Shown here piece after piece: positions 62,284 through 64,000 of a stretch of DNA of 64,000 nucleotides. The DNA is from Erpobdella octoculata (Eukaryota; Annelida; Clitellata; Hirudinida; Erpobdellidae). The notes under the pieces are model-generated. The model had not been told where the DNA came from, made no database searches, and was given only the letters and a program-made list of their open reading frames with translations. The position numbers and the translations under genes are program-made. The stretch lies in NCBI GenBank assembly GCA_963978895.1, contig OZ022241.1, positions 4,707,467 through 4,771,466 on the forward strand, written 5' to 3'. How positions within the stretch are numbered: position 1 is the first letter of the stretch; each line of letters begins with the position of its first letter.

Positions 62284-64000
62284 CTGAAAAAATAAAAATT
62301 TAATTAAAGTTAATTAATAAATTACAGGTAGAATATCAATTAACAATAATAATAGAATATAAATTATGATTTATTTAAAAAATACAAATAAACAAAACAA
62401 TTAATGTTTTTAATTCAGTTTCATCAAAATTACATTAACGAAAAGCACCATCATTATATGGTTAAAATATTAATTGGAAAATATTTGCCCTGATTCATTA
62501 TAACAAATCCACTCTTTATCATTTTAAGTTGAACCGATCCTATTCATAGATATCTCAATGATTATTTATATAATAAAATGTATATAATCATAAGGATTAA
62601 TCATGCATCATCTCAAATCATTTATTACCTGGTTTTCAAGCCACTGCTTCACTCCTCTACTCATCCTTAGATGATAGAAAGAGAGTAAGGAATGAAGTGG
62701 AATCAGAACTGACTTCCTTTGCCACAGCAATGATTCAGTTACAAGCTATCACCAACCAGTGTTGATATCAACATAGAGCTGCTATTCAATTCTACCTTAT
62801 CAATTTGTATCATCATCATTTGTACCAATCTGTTCCTGTATCTTTCTGGTTGTCATGGTCATTTTTTGCCAGTAGAACTGAACTATGCCAGGTATTTGTT
62901 TAATTAAAGAAAGAACTCCTTACAGGTATTATTTGTTACATTACACTACTATTCTTTACATTACATGTACTATGATTTACATTAAATGTACTATTCTTTA
63001 CATTACATGTACTATTCTTTACATTAAATGTACTATTCTTTACATTACTTGTACTATTCTTTACATTACTTGTACTATTCTTTACATTACATGAAATAAT
63101 CACTAATTTACATAAACTTGAGAACACATGATGATTATATAGGCATACATCATAGGCATAGAGATAGATATACATATGCGTAGCTTACAACAAATATTTC
63201 ATCACTAAACCGGTTTAAAAACTGCTAAACTGCACACTAACAATAACCTCAGTACACTACATGAGACAACAGCAAAATGCCAAGAATATTAACCCAATAT
63301 ATTAAGAATATTAACATCTTCAAATGTTTCACAACAGCACCATTCCTCAGTACAATAAACAACTAGGTTCAATATTTAACCCATGAATACTGTCATAATC
63401 ACCATCACCATCATCATAATCACCATCACTATCATCATCATCACCACCACCATCATTATCATCATTCAGAAGACTAAACACAACACAGAGAATGTAAACA
63501 ATACCAAATTTTAACCTAAACACATACAAAAAAACAGTGCGTACAAGACAGAGACAGGAAGATGCGAGAGCGAGAGCGTGCACTCAGAACTTCAACTAGC
63601 AAAACATAACTATCGTTATTCATGCCAAGCCTTTGAAATTTCATGGGAAATGCAGATTTTAAATGTTGATGCGATGATCATGATGATGATTATGATGATG
63701 AAATTTTAGAGAAAGCACACGTTGAAAAGATTTAGCAGAAAGTATTTCTGAACAAGTATTGTTGTAGCTGTTTTTTGTAGTACAACAAACGGCACGGCAC
63801 AAACAAACGGGCAAGTATTCTAAAAATAGCATCCCTAAGTACTCAATGAGAGGCCCATCACAGTATGGTAAGAAGGCGCAGCACGTGGTAATATTGAACA
63901 GTGAATGAACACTAAACATACAAGAACTCTCCCCCCCCCCCAACACACACACACACACAAGCACACAGCCAAATGTTAGTTATTGAAGGTCGAGGAAGGT
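62284..64000. other. Upstream intron(s) of OGDH
   Basis: No OGDH N-terminal exon could be recognised. Contains a 21-bp minisatellite (62946-63092), (CAT)n-like stretches near 63390-63460 and 63670-63700, a poly(C) run near 63931 and (AC)n at 63943-63957. Confidence 0.5.
62946..63092. repeat. 21-bp minisatellite, about seven copies
   Basis: The unit TACTATTCTTTACATTACATG varies only at ACATG/AAATG/CTTG positions and one GATT variant. It lies in the intron upstream of the first OGDH exon seen. Confidence 0.9.

Noticed and set aside
62634..62672. Possible extra OGDH exon on the minus strand (ATG, MSRGVKQWLENQ, then GTAATA)
   Set aside because: It ends in phase 0, but the next exon (62283-62218) needs one carried base, and there is no acceptor or homology to support it.

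Overview
The window is nuclear DNA of an animal. It is AT-rich and intron-bearing, and most of it is transposable elements and simple repeats; no bacterial or organellar genes are visible. The retroelement and Helitron families are of kinds common in marine and other invertebrates, but nothing here fixes the phylum.

Only three host-type genes can be supported. (1) A 2-oxoglutarate dehydrogenase E1 gene (OGDH type) lies on the minus strand at 51770-62283. I resolved 18 coding exons with consistent splice phases; they give 858 residues from an internal position to the stop, and the N-terminal exons lie beyond the right edge. (2) A small gene of unknown function on the minus strand at 17387-20303 has four exons whose phases join into exactly 329 codons plus a stop and encode two C2H2/C2HC-like finger motifs. 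(3) A single-exon leucine-rich-repeat gene lies on the plus strand at 47532-49211.

Layout. 1-16.7 kb: a SINE with a perfect 14-bp target-site duplication, Helitron-like non-autonomous elements (TC...CTAG ends between A and T), GC-rich 18-bp arrays, a 5'-truncated CR1/L2-type LINE, foldback elements and inverted minisatellites. 17.4-20.3 kb: the finger gene, with a LINE scrap in its first intron. 20.6-24.0 kb: a decayed LINE broken by a hAT element that has intact ends and an 8-bp duplication. 24.7-32.6 kb: LINE, hAT, tRNA-SINE and Helitron-like pieces. 32.9-38.8 kb: three Helitron-like units joined head to tail with no intervening base. 38.9-47.4 kb: a composite satellite of a ~200-bp SINE-like unit alternating with long (TATATG)n tracts, interrupted by a 5'-truncated Penelope-like element that is itself interrupted by a piggyBac-type element. 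47.5-49.2 kb: the LRR gene. 51.8-64.0 kb: OGDH.

The mobile parts do not form a pathway; they record nested insertion and tandem amplification. The most interesting signals are the seamless Helitron trimer, two hammerhead-like RNA motifs whose three stems covary, a 21-bp repeat that copies the exon 13 splice donor of OGDH in frame, palindromic Helitron-like 3' ends, and the SINE/(TATATG)n array.
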